Origin: Bacteroidota bacterium | GTDB lineage: Bacteria > Bacteroidota > Bacteroidia > Bacteroidales > UBA4417 | DNA: 7,271 bases | Assembly: GCA_020048595.1 (NCBI GenBank) | Contig: JAIFMH010000190.1 | Coordinates: 1-7,271 of the forward strand | Direction of reading: 5' to 3' | In this document: positions 6,197 through 7,271 of the stretch, in pieces | Position numbering within the stretch: position 1 is the first letter of the stretch | How the letters are laid out: every line of letters begins with the position of its first letter | Notes under the pieces: generated by a model | What the model saw: the letters and a program-made list of their open reading frames with translations, nothing else | Databases searched by the model: none | What the model was told of the DNA's origin: nothing | Made by a program: the position numbers and the translations under genes

Positions 6197-6675
6197 TGAA
6201 TTCAAAAACAGAACGTCATAATCAGATAAAACAGATTATTCTGGATAATAAAATAGCCAGCCAGGATGAGTTGCTTGAATCCTTGCGCAAATCAGGATTT
6301 GAGCTTACCCAGGCTACACTATCCCGCGATTTGAAAGAGATCAGGGTAGGGAAGCTTGCTGATCCGACTCGTGGCAATGTTTATGTATTGCACGAACAGC
6401 TTAACAAAAACAATCAGCAGGGCAATGCACCTGCTATTCCCTCTAATAGTGTGCTCTCAGTTGTATTCTCGTACCATTTATGTATAATACGAACGTTTCC
6501 GGCTTTTGCCTCCACAGTTGCAACGTTTATAGATAATTCGCAGCTTCCAGGTATAGCCGGAACCGTAGCAGGTGACGACACCATAATGGTAATCCCCCGG
6601 GAAGGATACACTCAAAAGAATATTCTGAAAGCATTGGAGTCGGTTATTCCTGGTATAGAAGCCAAACTGGATTAG
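6196..6675 (+). CDS. argR: Arginine repressor ArgR
   Basis: 159 residues, a normal length for ArgR/AhrC. ArgR is a hexameric, arginine-responsive DNA-binding protein that represses arginine biosynthesis. The N-terminal winged helix spans about residues 3-66, with the recognition-helix motif TQATLSRDLKEIR (38-50) and the wing ending in NVYVL. A Gln/Asn-rich linker follows (about 68-85). The C-terminal oligomerisation and arginine-binding domain includes PAFASTVATFID and the hallmark GTVAGDDTI (122-130), whose paired Asp residues contact arginine in characterised members. The ATG at 6196 is chosen because upstream sequence is the promoter/operator and the first residues fit the family's start. 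The GNAT gene follows after 51 nt without a terminator, so the two are probably cotranscribed. Paired ARG-box-like sites over the promoter indicate autoregulation. Confidence 0.95.
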   Translation: MNSKTERHNQIKQIILDNKIASQDELLESLRKSGFELTQATLSRDLKEIRVGKLADPTRGNVYVLHEQLNKNNQQGNAPAIPSNSVLSVVFSYHLCIIRTFPAFASTVATFIDNSQLPGIAGTVAGDDTIMVIPREGYTQKNILKALESVIPGIEAKLD

Positions 6676-6726
6676 TCATTGATCCGGAAATATCAGAGTA
6701 AAAAAATCAAATAATTACGAACAACA

Positions 6727-7271
6727 ATGAGTGAAATTAAAGTGGCAGTAGCCACTCCAACTGATATTATTTACGTTTCCCAGATACTTCAAACTATTGA
6801 AGATTCGGCTAAAGTGCGTGGAACAGGTATAGCTAAAAGAAAACCTGAGTATATAATTGAAAAAATAGTCCAGGGGAAAGCTGTTATTGCTACCTGCGAC
6901 GAAAAATTTGTAGGTTTTTGCTATGTGGAAAGTTGGGGCAATAAAACATTTGTAGCTAATTCCGGACTGATCGTCAGACCTGAATTCCGTGGACATGGTG
7001 TTGCAAAAGACATAAAACGGGCAGCTTTTAATTTGTCGAGACAACTATTTCCAGACGCTCAGATTTTTGGTCTTACAACAGCATTGGCAGTTATGAAAAT
7101 CAACAGCGAGCTGGGTTACCGTCCTGTTACTTTCAGCGAACTTACCAACGACGACTCGTTCTGGAAAGGATGCCAATCATGTGTCAATTACGATATACTT
7201 ACCCGAACTGAGCGCAAACATTGCCTGTGTACCGGCATGCTTTATAAACCGGAGTGGGAAAAACAAGGCGT
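6727..7271 (+). CDS. GNAT-family acetyltransferase of the arginine locus, 3'-truncated
   Basis: 181 codons are visible with no stop, so the C-terminus is outside the window. The ATG at 6727 begins MSEIKVAVATPTDI, a normal GNAT N-terminus. The acetyl-CoA binding motif is visible at about 82-92 (IVRPEFRGHGV, the R/Q-x-x-G-x-G/A signature), preceded by the beta-4 strand (FVANSGLIV). Past the GNAT core are four cysteines, Cys149, Cys152, Cys166 and Cys168 (C-x2-C-x13-C-x-C), followed by TGMLYKP near the end. From memory, GNAT genes sit between argR and later arg genes in Bacteroidota arginine clusters, and Bacteroides uses succinylated intermediates in this pathway. A role as an N-acylglutamate synthase-like enzyme is therefore plausible but inferred. 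It is likely in one transcript with argR and so under ArgR control. Acyl donor and substrate cannot be read from the sequence. Confidence 0.88.
   Translation, partial: MSEIKVAVATPTDIIYVSQILQTIEDSAKVRGTGIAKRKPEYIIEKIVQGKAVIATCDEKFVGFCYVESWGNKTFVANSGLIVRPEFRGHGVAKDIKRAAFNLSRQLFPDAQIFGLTTALAVMKINSELGYRPVTFSELTNDDSFWKGCQSCVNYDILTRTERKHCLCTGMLYKPEWEKQG

Noticed and set aside
6715..7044. Minus-strand frame of 109 residues opposite the GNAT gene
   Set aside because: The plus strand encodes a clear GNAT motif through this region, and the antisense product has no recognisable features.

Overview
The window looks like chromosomal DNA of a Bacteroidota organism, plausibly from the Bacteroidales/Marinilabiliales side. 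Three things point there: two proteins ending in a type IX secretion (Por) C-terminal sorting domain, promoter-like TAnnTTTG elements of the Bacteroidota type, and an argR gene followed by a GNAT acetyltransferase, an order I recall from arginine clusters of this phylum. Intergenic DNA is very AT-rich.

Layout. (1) Positions 1-1212 hold the 3' part of an unrecognised, highly charged protein, closed by a clear hairpin terminator (1235-1269). (2) 1280-1748 is a long AT-rich leader with a 13-bp inverted repeat next to a TATCTTTG element, a second hairpin, and a TAAATTTG element nearer the gene. (3) 1749-3824 and 4433-5959 are two paralogous secreted proteins on the + strand: signal peptide, a ~300-residue domain likely forming a right-handed parallel beta-helix, bacterial Ig-like group 2 (Big_2-like) domains, and a T9SS sorting domain. 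The first has three Ig-like modules at an exact 91-codon period and the second has one; this accounts for nearly all of the length difference. (4) 3825-4432 between them has no credible gene but holds a 42-nt hairpin and a cluster of small overlapping inverted repeats. (5) 5960-6195 holds a 13-bp tandem duplication, a weak hairpin and the argR control region. (6) 6196-6675 is argR and 6727-7271 (cut by the window end) is a GNAT acetyltransferase, probably one transcript.

How the parts work together. The argR-GNAT pair starts an arginine biosynthesis locus. Two ARG-box-like palindromes with 21-bp spacing lie over the argR promoter and start codon, which strongly suggests autoregulation by arginine-bound ArgR. 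The GNAT protein probably acylates glutamate or a related amino group, but this is inferred from family and position. The two beta-helix proteins are predicted to cross the inner membrane by Sec and be displayed or released through T9SS; their ligand or substrate cannot be read from sequence. Nothing links them functionally to the arginine genes. I see no CRISPR array, transposase, tRNA or rRNA. The most noteworthy items are the ArgR operator, the modular paralog pair, the Cys cluster in the GNAT protein, and the unexplained inverted repeats in the two long leaders.
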